Below, piece after piece: positions 1 through 8,759 of a stretch of 64,000 bases of DNA. The stretch spans positions 27,667-91,666 of the forward strand of contig JAGLBE010000007.1 in the NCBI GenBank assembly GCA_018260445.1, read 5' to 3'. Source of the DNA: Psychrobacter sp. Its GTDB lineage: Bacteria; Pseudomonadota; Gammaproteobacteria; Pseudomonadales; Moraxellaceae. The position numbers and the translations under genes were made by a program. The notes under the pieces are model-generated. The model searched no databases. It saw only the letters and a list, made by a program, of their open reading frames with translations, and was not told the DNA's origin. Positions within the stretch are counted from its first letter, which is position 1, and each line of letters opens with the position of its first letter.

Positions 1-84
1 CTTTATAACTTTATAACTTTATAACTTTATAACTTTATAACTTTATAACTTTATAACTTTATAACTTTATAACTTTATAACTTT
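1..84. repeat. 8-bp tandem repeat, about 10.5 copies
   Basis: The window opens inside a perfect tandem array of the octamer CTTTATAA, about 10.5 copies, ending about 20 bp beyond the glnS stop codon. The true left end lies outside the window. Each unit carries TTATAA, so stop codons occur in several frames. No spacer structure is present, so it is not CRISPR. It is one of many unrelated tandem arrays in this window. Confidence 0.95.
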
Positions 85-106
85 ACTTAGCGTTTTAAAT
101 ATCGCC

Positions 107-1846
107 TTAACTCGGCTTATAACTATCTCGCAAACTCACAATCTGGTTAAACACTGGGCTATCTGGCGTATGCTCAACGCTGTCCGCCACAAAATAGCCT
201 TCTCGCTCAAATTGAAAACGGCTTCCTGCGGCACTATTGGCAAGCGATGGCTCAACCACGGCTTTAAACTCGCTTAACGAGTTGGGGTTTAAAATGCTGT
301 GTACATCCTCGGCACTGGCAGGGTCGTCCACGGCGAATAAATGCTGATATACCCGCACAATTGCAGGCACGCCAAGACTGGCTGAGACCCAATGAATCAC
401 GCCTTTGACCTTGCGGCCTTCGGGGTTTTGACCGAGCGTTGTTTTATCAATGGTGGCTTTAAGTTCAATCACTTTGCCAGCGGCATCCAAAATATGCTCG
501 GTAACGGCCAACACATAGGTGTTACGCAAACGAATTTCTGTATTACTAGGTGATAAGCGCTTGTAGCCCTGTGGTGGCTCAAGCTCATAGTCGGTTTGGT
601 CAATATAGATAACCTCGGTAAATGGTATGTCGCGCATGCCTAAATCCACATTGGGATGATTGGGCTGAGTGAGCCATAATGCCTTGTTGCCCTCATCCCA
701 TCTTGATTGCACGCTATCGGATTTTAAGGTTTGCCACTCGCTAACTGCCTCAGCAAAATTGGTAATAGTCACTTTTAACGGGCGCATCACTGCCATACCA
801 CGCGCGGTGGTATCGTCTAACGATTGGCGAATGCTAAATTCAAGCATGCGAAAATCGACCACGCTGTCGGCCTTGGTCACGCCCACACGCTCACAAAAAT
901 CACGCAAGCCCTCTGGGGTATAGCCACGGCGGCGCATGCCCGCCACTGTTGGCATACGCGGGTCATCCCAACCGCTAACAATGCCCTCATCCACCAGTTG
1001 CTTAAGCTTACGTTTGCTGGTTAAGGTATGATCGACGTTAAGGCGGCTAAATTCGTACTGATGCGGCGCCTGTTTGATACCGCCTTTTGCGCCAATCTTG
1101 GCAATGACCCAATCGTAAAAAGGACGGTGGTCTTCAAATTCCAAGGTGCATAGCGAGTGGGTAATCTCTTCAATGGCATCCGATAGCGGATGGGCGTAGT
1201 CATACATCGGGTAGATGCACCACGCATCGCCCGTTTGATGATGCGTTTGATGCAGCACGCGATAAATCACTGGGTCTCGCAAGTTCATGTTGGGGCTGGC
1301 CATGTCTATTTTGGCACGCAGCACCGCCTCACCATTGCCATACTTGCCTTGGCGCATGTCGTCAAAGCGTTGCAAGTTGTCGCTGATGCTGGCATCGCGC
1401 TGTGGCGACGGTGTGCCGACAATTTGAAACGAGCCTCGATTGTCACGGATTTGGGTTAGCGTTTGTAAGTCAACATAGGCGTCGCCTTGCTCAATGAGTT
1501 GCAGCGCCCAAGTATACAGCTGCTCAAAATAGCCCGAGGCATGATGCGGCGTGCCTATCCACTCAAAGCCTAGCCATTTAACGTCGTTTTCAATATTGTC
1601 GATATAATCCTGCTTTTCGGCAGTGGGGTTGGTATCATCAAAACGCAGGTTACACACGCCGCCAAACTCAGCGGCAATACCAAAGTTCAAACAAATTGAT
1701 TTAACATGCCCCAAATGTAGGTAGCCGTTTGGCTCAGGCGGAAATCGGGTAACGATTTTAGCGTATTTATTTTGCGCTAAATCATGACGGATAATGTGGC
1801 GAATAAAATCGTTTTTTTGGTCAGTGGCGGTATTAGCGTTTGTCAT
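107..1846 (-). CDS. glnS: Glutamine--tRNA ligase
   Basis: Class I glutaminyl-tRNA synthetase, which charges tRNA-Gln with glutamine in the cytoplasm. From the chosen ATG at 1846 the protein is 579 aa. The PPEPNGYLHLGH signature (HIGH box) is at about residues 36-47, and a TSKRKL segment stands in for the KMSKS loop. It is followed by the C-terminal beta-barrel anticodon-binding region typical of GlnRS. The frame stays open upstream to 2068, but that 74-residue extension is unlike the family and overlaps the opposite-strand cyclophilin start, so I use the internal start MTNANTATDQ. Length matches the family (about 555 aa in E. coli). The gene is monocistronic here, with a tandem octamer array just after its stop. 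Confidence 0.97.
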   Translation of the reverse strand: MTNANTATDQKNDFIRHIIRHDLAQNKYAKIVTRFPPEPNGYLHLGHVKSICLNFGIAAEFGGVCNLRFDDTNPTAEKQDYIDNIENDVKWLGFEWIGTPHHASGYFEQLYTWALQLIEQGDAYVDLQTLTQIRDNRGSFQIVGTPSPQRDASISDNLQRFDDMRQGKYGNGEAVLRAKIDMASPNMNLRDPVIYRVLHQTHHQTGDAWCIYPMYDYAHPLSDAIEEITHSLCTLEFEDHRPFYDWVIAKIGAKGGIKQAPHQYEFSRLNVDHTLTSKRKLKQLVDEGIVSGWDDPRMPTVAGMRRRGYTPEGLRDFCERVGVTKADSVVDFRMLEFSIRQSLDDTTARGMAVMRPLKVTITNFAEAVSEWQTLKSDSVQSRWDEGNKALWLTQPNHPNVDLGMRDIPFTEVIYIDQTDYELEPPQGYKRLSPSNTEIRLRNTYVLAVTEHILDAAGKVIELKATIDKTTLGQNPEGRKVKGVIHWVSASLGVPAIVRVYQHLFAVDDPASAEDVHSILNPNSLSEFKAVVEPSLANSAAGSRFQFEREGYFVADSVEHTPDSPVFNQIVSLRDSYKPS

Positions 1847-2058
1847 GGGCAAAAAGTGTCCTGTACTGAATCGGGTAGATAGGGATTGCCCCATTCTATC
1901 AGGTTTAGCAAACCCTGTAACAGTGAGATGGATGACAGATGCTAAAAAAGACGGTAGACTGTGGGCTAAATTTAAACGCCTTGGCTCAAAGGGTCGTTTT
2001 TGCCATCCTAAACGTTTTTGCCATCCTAAATTAGACAGTAGATAAAGGATTATCCAAG

Positions 2059-2697
2059 ATGCATGCACTCAAAAAGTTAGGTTATGGCAGTTTTTTTATG
2101 CTACCCCTATTTCTTGTAGGATGTCCTAATACGACCACTACAGTACCCAGTACCCACACCCCACCACTAGTTAAGGATATACCAATGAGCGATATGCCAG
2201 TAGTTAAACTCAATACGTCAATGGGCGATATTACCATCGAGCTTAACGACAAAGCGGCGCCTAACACCGTCAAAAACTTTGTGAGCTATGTCGAGTCAGG
2301 TCATTATAATGGCACTATTTTCCATCGGGTGATTCCTAATTTTATGATTCAAGGCGGCGGCATGGACGCCAATATGAAAGAAAAGCCCACCCAAGCGCCA
2401 ATAGCAAACGAAGCGGACAATGGGCTTAAAAATGACAAAGGCACCGTGGCGATGGCGCGCACCCAAGACCCGCATTCAGCCACCAGTCAATTTTTTATTA
2501 ATGTGAACGACAACGCTTTTTTAAACCATACTGCCAAAAATACGCAAGGTTGGGGTTATACGGTATTTGGTAAAGTAACCGATGGTATGGATGTGGTTGA
2601 AAAAATTGAAAGCGTCGCAACGGGCAACAAAGGTGGGCATGGCGATGTGCCAAAAGAAGCGGTAGTGATTAACTCTGCTACGATGGTTAGCAAATAA
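2059..2697 (+). CDS. Cyclophilin-type peptidyl-prolyl cis-trans isomerase, possible lipoprotein form
   Basis: Cyclophilin fold, catalysing proline cis/trans isomerisation. The [13 protein letters not shown] and SQFFINV segments are the usual catalytic-core motifs. Read from 2059 the protein has 212 aa and begins with a short hydrophobic stretch ending in a lipobox-like LVGC at residues 19-22, which would give a lipid-anchored periplasmic protein. A second ATG at 2185 ([10 protein letters not shown]) begins exactly where cytosolic PpiB proteins begin and has its own Shine-Dalgarno (AAGGAT), as does the upstream start (AAAGGAT). The upstream start is given here. Both may be used. LpxH follows after 10 bp, so the two are probably cotranscribed. 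Confidence 0.9.
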   Translation: MHALKKLGYGSFFMLPLFLVGCPNTTTTVPSTHTPPLVKDIPMSDMPVVKLNTSMGDITIELNDKAAPNTVKNFVSYVESGHYNGTIFHRVIPNFMIQGGGMDANMKEKPTQAPIANEADNGLKNDKGTVAMARTQDPHSATSQFFINVNDNAFLNHTAKNTQGWGYTVFGKVTDGMDVVEKIESVATGNKGGHGDVPKEAVVINSATMVSK

Positions 2698-2707
2698 TCG
2701 TTTCACC

Positions 2708-3679
2708 ATGACCAAGAATGGCGCCGACAAACAGCCCAAAGCTTATGATGCCACGGACGTTAACTCTCAAGTGGACAGTGATTATCACGCTGGCGGTTGG
2801 GTCGATTATGAGCACTTAATCACCACCCGTCCGCATAAGATACGCCGAGTGTTTGTGAGTGACTTGCATTTATCTTGTGATGAGCCTGCCCTAGTGCAGG
2901 CTTTTTTAGGTTTGTTAGATGATTGCATCGCCCTGCCCCATTTAATGGCGCTATATATTTTGGGCGATTGGTTTGATATGTGGATTGGCGATGATGCCTA
3001 TTTAACGCTGACAGACCTTGAAAAACAGCAGCATTGGTTAACCCCGATAATTAGCCAGTTACAACAGCTACATACTAACGGCTGTCAGATATTGGTGATG
3101 CATGGCAATCGGGATTTTTTAATCAGTCAGCGCTTGTGCGATGTGTTTGGCGGTAAACTCATTGCTGAACCCTATCGTATGAACCTTGGTCATCATCATT
3201 TTAGACTCGAACATGGTGACGCACTGTGTACCGACGATGTCGCCTATCAGCGTTTAAGAAAAGTATTGCGTCATCCGCTAGTGCGTTGGGGGTTATTGCG
3301 ACGTCCGTTGGCCAAACGCCAGCAGCTGGCGGCTAAAATTCGCCAAAAAAGCAGCATTGGCAAAGCGAGTAAGCCAGAAGCCATCATGGATGTTAATCCT
3401 AAAGCGGTTCATCATGCGATGGCGGGCATTGATGCCTTACTGCATGGGCATACGCATCGGCCTGCCATACAGTCGTTAACTCACCATAAGACCCGTTATG
3501 TATTGGGCGATTGGCGCTTGCAGCAGTCTCAAGCAAGACAACCGCATGTGGAGGCGGTTATTGCGATGACAATAGACGAGCTGGCTAAAGATGAGATGGA
3601 TAACAACGACACGACCACCGCCATAAAAGGTAGCGAATGTTTTATCATGGCCAAATATCGCTATGCATCCAATAGTTGA
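2708..3679 (+). CDS. lpxH: UDP-2,3-diacylglucosamine diphosphatase
   Basis: Lipid A pathway enzyme that hydrolyses UDP-2,3-diacylglucosamine to lipid X and UMP at the inner membrane surface. The metallophosphoesterase motifs occur in order: SDLHL (about residue 51), GDWFD, HGNRDF, LEHGD and HGHTHRP. The family is usually about 240 aa. This one is 323 aa, with about 45 unconserved residues before the first motif and a tail after the last. No good ribosome-binding site precedes the ATG at 2708, so a later non-ATG start near the conserved core is possible. It follows the cyclophilin gene closely, and its last 19 bp overlap the 3' end of the convergent orn. Confidence 0.95.
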   Translation: MTKNGADKQPKAYDATDVNSQVDSDYHAGGWVDYEHLITTRPHKIRRVFVSDLHLSCDEPALVQAFLGLLDDCIALPHLMALYILGDWFDMWIGDDAYLTLTDLEKQQHWLTPIISQLQQLHTNGCQILVMHGNRDFLISQRLCDVFGGKLIAEPYRMNLGHHHFRLEHGDALCTDDVAYQRLRKVLRHPLVRWGLLRRPLAKRQQLAAKIRQKSSIGKASKPEAIMDVNPKAVHHAMAGIDALLHGHTHRPAIQSLTHHKTRYVLGDWRLQQSQARQPHVEAVIAMTIDELAKDEMDNNDTTTAIKGSECFIMAKYRYASNS

Positions 3680-4251
3680 AAAAAGTGTTGCCGATAATGT
3701 TTAAGTTCACGAATGGAATCTCGAATGTCATCCATGGCTAAATGCGTACCGGTCTTTTCGACCCCTTTTAACACATCGGGACGCCAGCGGTAGCACAGCT
3801 CTTTGACAGACGAGACATCCAAGTTGCGATAATGAAAAAATCGCTCTAGGGCAGGCATTTGACGGGCTAAAAAGCGGCGGTCCTGACAGATAGAATTGCC
3901 GCACATGGGTGATTTGCCCTCATCTACCCATTTGTTTAAAAAGGCGATGGTGCCAGCTTGCGCCTCTTCAATGGACACACTACTGCGGCGCACTCGGTCA
4001 ATCAACCCCGATTCGCCATGCTGCTTGGTATTCCAATCATCCATGCCATTAAGTTTTTGATCCGACACCTTAATGGCATAGACGGGCCCTTCTGCCAAAA
4101 TGTTTAAATCATCATCGGTTATTATTGTGGCAATCTCGATAATGTCGTCATTGAGGGTATCAAGACCTGTCATTTCCAAATCTATCCAAACCAGCCCTTT
4201 TTTACCTTCATTCTTAATTTTAATCTTATTGGGGTGGTCATTAGTGCGCAT
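3661..4251 (-). CDS. orn: Oligoribonuclease
   Basis: DEDDh 3'-5' exoribonuclease that degrades 2-5 nt RNA fragments, including pGpG from c-di-GMP turnover. The DLEMTGLD exonuclease I motif is near the N terminus, and the later conserved [10 protein letters not shown] and [11 protein letters not shown] segments carry the remaining acidic and His residues. The start chosen is the ATG at 4251, preceded by AGGA at correct spacing, giving 196 aa (E. coli 181). An upstream in-frame start at 4359 would add 36 residues encoded largely by a 12-bp tandem repeat and is unlikely. It converges with lpxH and overlaps its end by 19 bp. Confidence 0.95.
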   Translation of the reverse strand: MRTNDHPNKIKIKNEGKKGLVWIDLEMTGLDTLNDDIIEIATIITDDDLNILAEGPVYAIKVSDQKLNGMDDWNTKQHGESGLIDRVRRSSVSIEEAQAGTIAFLNKWVDEGKSPMCGNSICQDRRFLARQMPALERFFHYRNLDVSSVKELCYRWRPDVLKGVEKTGTHLAMDDIRDSIRELKHYRQHFFQLLDA

Positions 4252-4285
4252 AATGTGTCCTAAAGTGAATGGTGGGGTAACGCCT

Positions 4286-4345
4286 GTCGTATTGCTTGTT
4301 GTATTGCTTGTTGTATTGCTTGTTGTATTGCTTGTTGTACTGGAC
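4286..4345. repeat. 12-bp tandem repeat, five units, in the orn 5' leader
   Basis: Five consecutive 12-bp units of the type GTTGTATTGCTT; the first has one change and the last is degenerate. It lies 35 bp upstream of the orn start, so it is probably inside the orn leader or promoter region. Because 12 is divisible by 3, the orn frame runs through it and would read as repeated NTTS, which I treat as non-coding. Confidence 0.9.
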
Positions 4346-4513
4346 ATACTGAATGTCACTATCTTAACAAATTTAACCTGTTATTCTGAACCTATTCGTT
4401 AACTTCTTGCTAACTGCTGGTAACTATCAAACCGATTTACACGGTTACCGTCGTCAGTAGTTGCTAGTATCCCTGTATTGTATTTATCACCAACCATTAG
4501 GTAATCGCATTTT

Positions 4514-5818
4514 ATGGCTTTGATACGACAACGTAAGCTGACCAAGCAACAAATCAGGCGCATCGACAAACAGCAAACCGAGCAGCTTGAATTGATAGAT
4601 GATAGTCTCATGGATGGCGTGGTCATGGCGCATTATGGCAAGCAATTGGAAGTACAGGTGACCTCATTGCCAGAGCTTATTGCGCAGCCGCCTACCATTG
4701 CAGAGGGCGAGCCAGAACCCTTTTGGCAAGCCATTGCGCTTGGCGATATCTGGCGCTGTCATGCGCGTACCAACTTACCCATGCTGGCCACGGGCGATAA
4801 GGTGCGCTGGATGGCCGATCCCAATACCGGCTTTGGGCGTATCGAATCGGTGCAACCAAGAACCTCGTTGATATCCCGCCCGGATCGCTATCACAAACTC
4901 AAACCTGTGGCAGCCAACATTGACATTCTCGCCATTGTGTTTGCCCCGCTACCAGCGGCAGCGCCTGGTTTGATTGACCGTTATTTAGTCGTTTGTCATC
5001 ATGCCAATGTGCATCCATTATTGGTGCTTAATAAAGCCGATTTATTGTCGCTGCCGCAATATGCCTTTACCCGTCGCTTATTGACCGATTATGAGCTATT
5101 GGGATACGAGACCGTGTTAACTGCTGCCCCTTGCCCCGAAAACATTTTTAATACTAACACGTTAGCGTCATCACTGCCGTCTGTAACCGTTGTGGCGCAG
5201 CAAACGGAGACGATGATAGACGATGCAGTGGCTATGGATAACAAAGGGGCTCTTAATAAAAATACCAAAGAGACTGTTAATAAAAATAAAGATGAGAAAG
5301 CAACTATAGATGAAACATCTATAGCGGGCAACCCGAATGCGGACAAAGTAGGCGAGCATGCGCAGCTAGGTCTCACTGAGCTGGAACAAAGAATCGCTGA
5401 TACATTGGTTATTTTTGCCGGTCAGTCTGGGGTTGGTAAAAGCACTTTGGTGAACGCTTTACTGCCAGAATCAGCACAGAGTGTGAATATTATTTCTACC
5501 AACTCCAAGCTTGGGCAACACACCACCACCACCAGCCGCTTATTGCCGTTTGACCCCAGCGATTTAACCCAAGGCGGTATTGTGGATACGCCCGGCATCC
5601 GAGAATATGGTATATGGCATCTTACCCCAAACGATATTCTAGCAGGGTTTATTGAGCTGCAGCCCCTAGCTGGCGATTGCAAGTTTCGCGACTGCAAGCA
5701 CACCCAAAATAGTAAAGGCTGCGCTTTGTGGGCGGCGGTAGCACAAGGCGAAGTTAAGCAGCGCCGTGTTGAGAGTTTGGTAACCTTGCAAGCCGAGGCT
5801 GATACGCCAAATTATTAA
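4514..5818 (+). CDS. rsgA: Ribosome small subunit-dependent GTPase A
   Basis: Circularly permuted GTPase that assists late 30S maturation. An OB-fold region comes first. The G4 motif NKAD (residues 173-176) then precedes the P-loop GQSGVGKST (from residue 303) and DTPG, and a C-terminal zinc-binding knuckle contains the CKFRDCKH cysteines and histidine. At 434 aa it is about 80 residues longer than E. coli RsgA. The extra length lies between G4 and the P-loop, roughly residues 230-285, as a Lys/Asn/Glu-rich low-complexity stretch with repeated NKNK-like blocks. The ATG at 4514 has only a weak AGGT upstream. It is divergent from orn. Confidence 0.96.
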   Translation: MALIRQRKLTKQQIRRIDKQQTEQLELIDDSLMDGVVMAHYGKQLEVQVTSLPELIAQPPTIAEGEPEPFWQAIALGDIWRCHARTNLPMLATGDKVRWMADPNTGFGRIESVQPRTSLISRPDRYHKLKPVAANIDILAIVFAPLPAAAPGLIDRYLVVCHHANVHPLLVLNKADLLSLPQYAFTRRLLTDYELLGYETVLTAAPCPENIFNTNTLASSLPSVTVVAQQTETMIDDAVAMDNKGALNKNTKETVNKNKDEKATIDETSIAGNPNADKVGEHAQLGLTELEQRIADTLVIFAGQSGVGKSTLVNALLPESAQSVNIISTNSKLGQHTTTTSRLLPFDPSDLTQGGIVDTPGIREYGIWHLTPNDILAGFIELQPLAGDCKFRDCKHTQNSKGCALWAAVAQGEVKQRRVESLVTLQAEADTPNY

Positions 5819-5944
5819 ACCGCTTAGTTATTAAACCGCTTAGTTATTAAACCGCTTAGTTATTAAACCGCTTAGTTATTAAACCACTTAGTTATTAAAC
5901 CACTTAGTTATTAAACCACTTAGTTATTAAACCACTTAGTTATC
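5817..5944. repeat. 16-bp tandem repeat, eight copies, at the rsgA stop codon
   Basis: Eight head-to-tail copies of a 16-bp unit, TTAAACCGCTTAGTTA in register. The first four contain CCGC and the last four CCAC, suggesting expansion from two founder units. The array starts in the rsgA stop codon itself. Every unit carries TAA and TAG, so all frames are closed. Confidence 0.95.
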
Positions 5945-6023
5945 CAACAGTTGACTTATTAATGCAATCGTTGGTGTATCACGTTATAATAGCGGCCATT
6001 TAGATATTTATGGGAGAAGTATT

Positions 6024-6500
6024 TTGTCATTAGATCGTTGGCTTCAGTTTATGAGCAACCACCCCATCTTGTTTGGCATTCTGGCGGTACTGACCTTTTT
6101 ATTCTTCACCGTTGAGAGCAAGCGTAGCGGCAAAAAAGTGTCCCCCAATGCCCTAGGGATGCTGGTGAATACCCAAGATGCGAAGATTATTGATATTCGC
6201 CCAAAAAAGAAATTTGAAACGGGCTATATTCAAGGTAGCCGCAACATTCCCTTTATCGAGCTAAAAGACCATTTAGAGGAGCTGCGTGCCATAGACACCC
6301 CTATTGTGATTGTTTGCGATATGGGGATGCAAGCAGGTGCGGCGATTCAGTTGCTTAATAAGCCCAATGCGGTGCGTTTGGAGGGTGGCATTGGCGGTTG
6401 GCAAGCAGCCGGCATGCCTTTGGTCGGTGCGGTGAATAGCCACACTACCAATCTTAGCAAAAAGGGAAAAACGATTGAGGGCAAAGCTAAGGCTCGCTAG
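6024..6500 (+). CDS. Membrane-anchored rhodanese-like protein (YibN type)
   Basis: Single rhodanese domain of about 100 aa behind one N-terminal membrane segment (residues about 13-27, HPILFGILAVLTFLFF). The putative active-site cysteine is in the VIVCDMGMQ segment. Rhodaneses move sulfane sulfur or act as sulfur-carrier domains; the substrate here is unknown. The start codon is TTG at 6024, supported by GGGAGAAG 6 bp upstream and by the MSLDRWLQF reading. The order rhodanese-grxC-secB matches the yibN-grxC-secB cluster of enterobacteria, suggesting a shared envelope or redox context. Confidence 0.9.
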   Translation: MSLDRWLQFMSNHPILFGILAVLTFLFFTVESKRSGKKVSPNALGMLVNTQDAKIIDIRPKKKFETGYIQGSRNIPFIELKDHLEELRAIDTPIVIVCDMGMQAGAAIQLLNKPNAVRLEGGIGGWQAAGMPLVGAVNSHTTNLSKKGKTIEGKAKAR

Positions 6501-6615
6501 ACTCATACTCGTTAAATAAACTGGCAAATAAGCTTGTTAAATAAGCTTATTAAATCGCTACCTTAAAATGGTTTATCCAAAAGCCACTCTATGCTATATT
6601 TTGGCCTGAACGATA

Positions 6616-6655
6616 CTTTATAACGATTTATTTTATAACGATTTATTTTATAACA
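6616..6655. repeat. 15-bp tandem repeat just upstream of grxC
   Basis: About 2.7 copies of a 15-bp unit TTTATAACGATTTAT. The last partial copy runs into the AAGGAT ribosome-binding site of grxC, so copy number would alter the length of the grxC leader. Confidence 0.8.
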
Positions 6656-6665
6656 AGGATATCTT

Positions 6666-6929
6666 ATGACCGCTTCTGTAACCGTATACAGCACCCCGAT
6701 TTGCCCCTATTGTGCAAATGCCAAGCAGCTGTTGCAATCCAAAGATATTGCGTATACCGAAATTGGTTTACATGATATCAGTAGCGATGAGCGTAAAGCG
6801 TTAATGCAAAAAACCAACAACTACCGAACAGTACCGCAAATTTTTGTGGGCGATACGTTTATCGGTGGTTTTGACGAACTTAACAAGTTAAACCAAGATG
6901 GCAAACTTGATGAGATGTTAAACGCTTAA
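6666..6929 (+). CDS. grxC: Glutaredoxin 3
   Basis: Small dithiol glutaredoxin of 87 aa that uses glutathione to reduce disulfides in the cytoplasm. The CPYC active site is at residues 13-16, followed by the conserved TVPQIFVGDTFIGG block (cis-proline and glutathione-binding loop). AAGGAT lies 6 bp before the ATG. It sits between the rhodanese and secB genes in a conserved order. Confidence 0.97.
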   Translation: MTASVTVYSTPICPYCANAKQLLQSKDIAYTEIGLHDISSDERKALMQKTNNYRTVPQIFVGDTFIGGFDELNKLNQDGKLDEMLNA

Positions 6930-7009
6930 CGCTGTATAAATATAGGGATTTAGGGCGTATTTAATAAGATTGTAAAACGATAATGAACCCATAACTAAGG
7001 AATTTAACA

Positions 7010-7462
7010 ATGGCAGAGCAACCAGAACAAGCGCAACCACAATTGGCTTTAGAGCGTATTTATGTTAAGGATTTATCACTTGAGGTGCCAGGCGCCGAAG
7101 TGTTTACCAAAGAGTGGAAACCTGAACTTGACATCAACTTAGCCACCAATGCGGATAGGTTAGACGATGACCATTATCAAATTATATTAACCGTCACGGT
7201 AAATGCTAAAAATGATGGCGCTGCTGCCTTTATTGCAGAAGTGCATCAAGCAGGCATATTTCTAATTAAAGATGTGCCTGAAGAACAACTTGGACAAATC
7301 TTGGGCGCTTATTGCCCCAATATCTTGTTTCCGTATGCGCGTGAAGTGATTAGCGACATTGTGACGCGTGGTAGCTTCCCGCAATTGTTACTGGCGCCTG
7401 TGAATTTTGACCAAGCGTATCTGCAAAGCCAACAACTGGCCGATGGCGAAGGCAACGCTTAA
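7010..7462 (+). CDS. secB: Protein-export chaperone SecB
   Basis: Homotetrameric cytosolic chaperone that keeps precursor proteins unfolded and delivers them to SecA. At 150 aa it has the usual length. Visible family features are the [16 protein letters not shown] start of the core, the conserved [16 protein letters not shown] segment and the [14 protein letters not shown] segment. The ATG at 7010 follows AAGGAA. It is last in the rhodanese-grxC-secB run and ends at a bidirectional terminator shared with convergent adk. Confidence 0.98.
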   Translation: MAEQPEQAQPQLALERIYVKDLSLEVPGAEVFTKEWKPELDINLATNADRLDDDHYQIILTVTVNAKNDGAAAFIAEVHQAGIFLIKDVPEEQLGQILGAYCPNILFPYAREVISDIVTRGSFPQLLLAPVNFDQAYLQSQQLADGEGNA

Positions 7463-7494
7463 GTCTTTTTTGCCAGCTTACCCCGTACCTCTAT

Positions 7495-7531
7495 AAAACC
7501 GCCTTGTTATCTTGTTATAAGGCGGTTTTTT
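7495..7531. terminator. Bidirectional rho-independent terminator between secB and adk
   Basis: Stem AACCGCCTT pairs with AAGGCGGTT around a short loop, with a T run on the + side and an A run on the other. It lies 33 bp after the secB stop and 29 bp from the adk stop, so it can serve both convergent genes. Confidence 0.9.
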
Positions 7532-7559
7532 GTCGCTTATGAAAGCCGCTATCGGGCAA

Positions 7560-8216
7560 CTACCCTTGTAGCGCACTTAAAATCTGCGCCTTGACTGCCT
7601 CAATATCTTGGGTGCCATCAAATTTATGATAGTCTGGAGCATTGTTGGCCTCTTTTTCTTTTTGTTGATAAAAGCCAACCAATGCCTCGGTTTGCTCGTG
7701 ATACGTGGCTAGGCGATCGCGAATGGTGCTCTCTTTATCATCGTCACGTTGCACCAATGGTTCGCCTGTGATATCGTCTAGCCCTTCTTGGTTAGGCGGA
7801 TTGTACTTGACATGATAGATACGGCCAGAATCGGGGTGTTGACGACGCCCTGATAAGCGCTGCACGATCTCGTCATCGGGCACGCTAATCTCTATCACAT
7901 GATTGATGGCCACATCGGCATCAATCAACGCTTCGGCTTGGGGGATAGTGCGTGGAAAGCCATCAAAGATACAACCGTTGACACAATCTGGTTTTTCAAT
8001 ACGCTCTTTGACCAAGTTAATAATCAAATCATCAGATACCAGTCCGCCTGCCTTCATAATACTTTCGGCTTGCATACCTAGCGGTGTTTTCTCTTTAATG
8101 GCACTACGTAACATATCTCCCGTCGAAATTTGCGGGATATTGTATGCTTTAGAGATAAACTGGGCTTGGGTGCCTTTTCCGGCGCCAGGTGGCCCTAGCA
8201 AAATTATACGCATCAT
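7560..8216 (-). CDS. adk: Adenylate kinase
   Basis: Catalyses ATP + AMP to 2 ADP. At 218 aa it is the long bacterial form. The P-loop GPPGAGKGT is at residues 8-16, followed by STGDMLR (AMP binding) and DGFPRT. The LID domain lacks zinc cysteines and carries the His/Asp/Thr variant as in enterobacteria. Two consecutive ATGs open the frame; the first (8216) is better spaced from AGGA. Monocistronic. Confidence 0.98.
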   Translation of the reverse strand: MMRIILLGPPGAGKGTQAQFISKAYNIPQISTGDMLRSAIKEKTPLGMQAESIMKAGGLVSDDLIINLVKERIEKPDCVNGCIFDGFPRTIPQAEALIDADVAINHVIEISVPDDEIVQRLSGRRQHPDSGRIYHVKYNPPNQEGLDDITGEPLVQRDDDKESTIRDRLATYHEQTEALVGFYQQKEKEANNAPDYHKFDGTQDIEAVKAQILSALQG

Positions 8217-8759
8217 ACTGGTAATCCTATAGTTAACACTCAGTGGTTAATAATCCATAACGATGGCTACATCGTCACGTCGCTTCTTTCTGGTCTTTCT
8301 TTGTTTTTCCAGTTGTACTCGGTATTAACCCATGCCAATGGTGAAATTTTTTTTATAGAACAGCCTTTGTAAAACCCCTTTTAAGCTTTTTCATGAGCTT
8401 CTTATAAACGACTGACCAAACAGCCCAAGCAAACCGTAATTACCTTAACTGGAGATACCATAAATCTCAAGCTATTTCGTTGCTGAATCACAGTATAATA
8501 GGACTTACGCATTTTAAGAAAGTGTAATGACGGGTAACTATTTTTGAATCGTCTAAAGATAGAGCGAAGCCGTTCCAAAAATAGTTACCAATCTTTTTTA
8601 GCAGTATAAAATCTTTTTTGCGTAAATCCTATATAAGTTAACCACAAAAGGTTGGTAGCAGATTTCAGCTTGTGCCAGCCTGTTTGTGCTCCCATCACCT
8701 GTTTATTCTAAGCTATGGCGACATGGCGACATGACTTTGATATGCAGGCTGTATATACC
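8217..8759. other. Gap between adk and ccmI holding a MITE-like element
   Basis: No convincing gene in these 543 bp. It contains the upstream region of adk and the 133-bp inverted-repeat element described separately. I see no tRNA or clear terminator. Confidence 0.6.
8499..8631. mobile_element. 133-bp MITE-like element, copy 1
   Basis: Ends are near-perfect inverted repeats: TAGGACTTACGCA at the left and the complement of TAGGATTTACGCA at the right (one mismatch in 13). The element is flanked by an exact 5-bp direct duplication, TATAA, at 8494-8498 and 8632-8636. Inside is a second perfect inverted pair, GGTAACTATTTTTG at 8533-8546 and its complement at 8576-8589. It encodes no protein. Size, ends and duplication are those of a non-autonomous transposable element; the parent transposase is not in the window. 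A second copy with the same size and its own duplication is at 27990-28119. Confidence 0.85.

Noticed and set aside
1847..2068. 74-residue N-terminal extension of GlnS.
   Set aside because: Not family-like, overlaps the start of the opposite-strand cyclophilin gene, and contains a duplicated GWQKR stretch from a local repeat.
4252..4359. N-terminal extension of Orn with NTTS repeats.
   Set aside because: It is encoded by the 12-bp array, and a well-spaced AGGA precedes the internal ATG at 4251.
5817..5944. Possible CRISPR array, because of regular repeats.
   Set aside because: Units are directly abutting with no unique spacers, and no cas genes are present. The same applies to all other arrays here.
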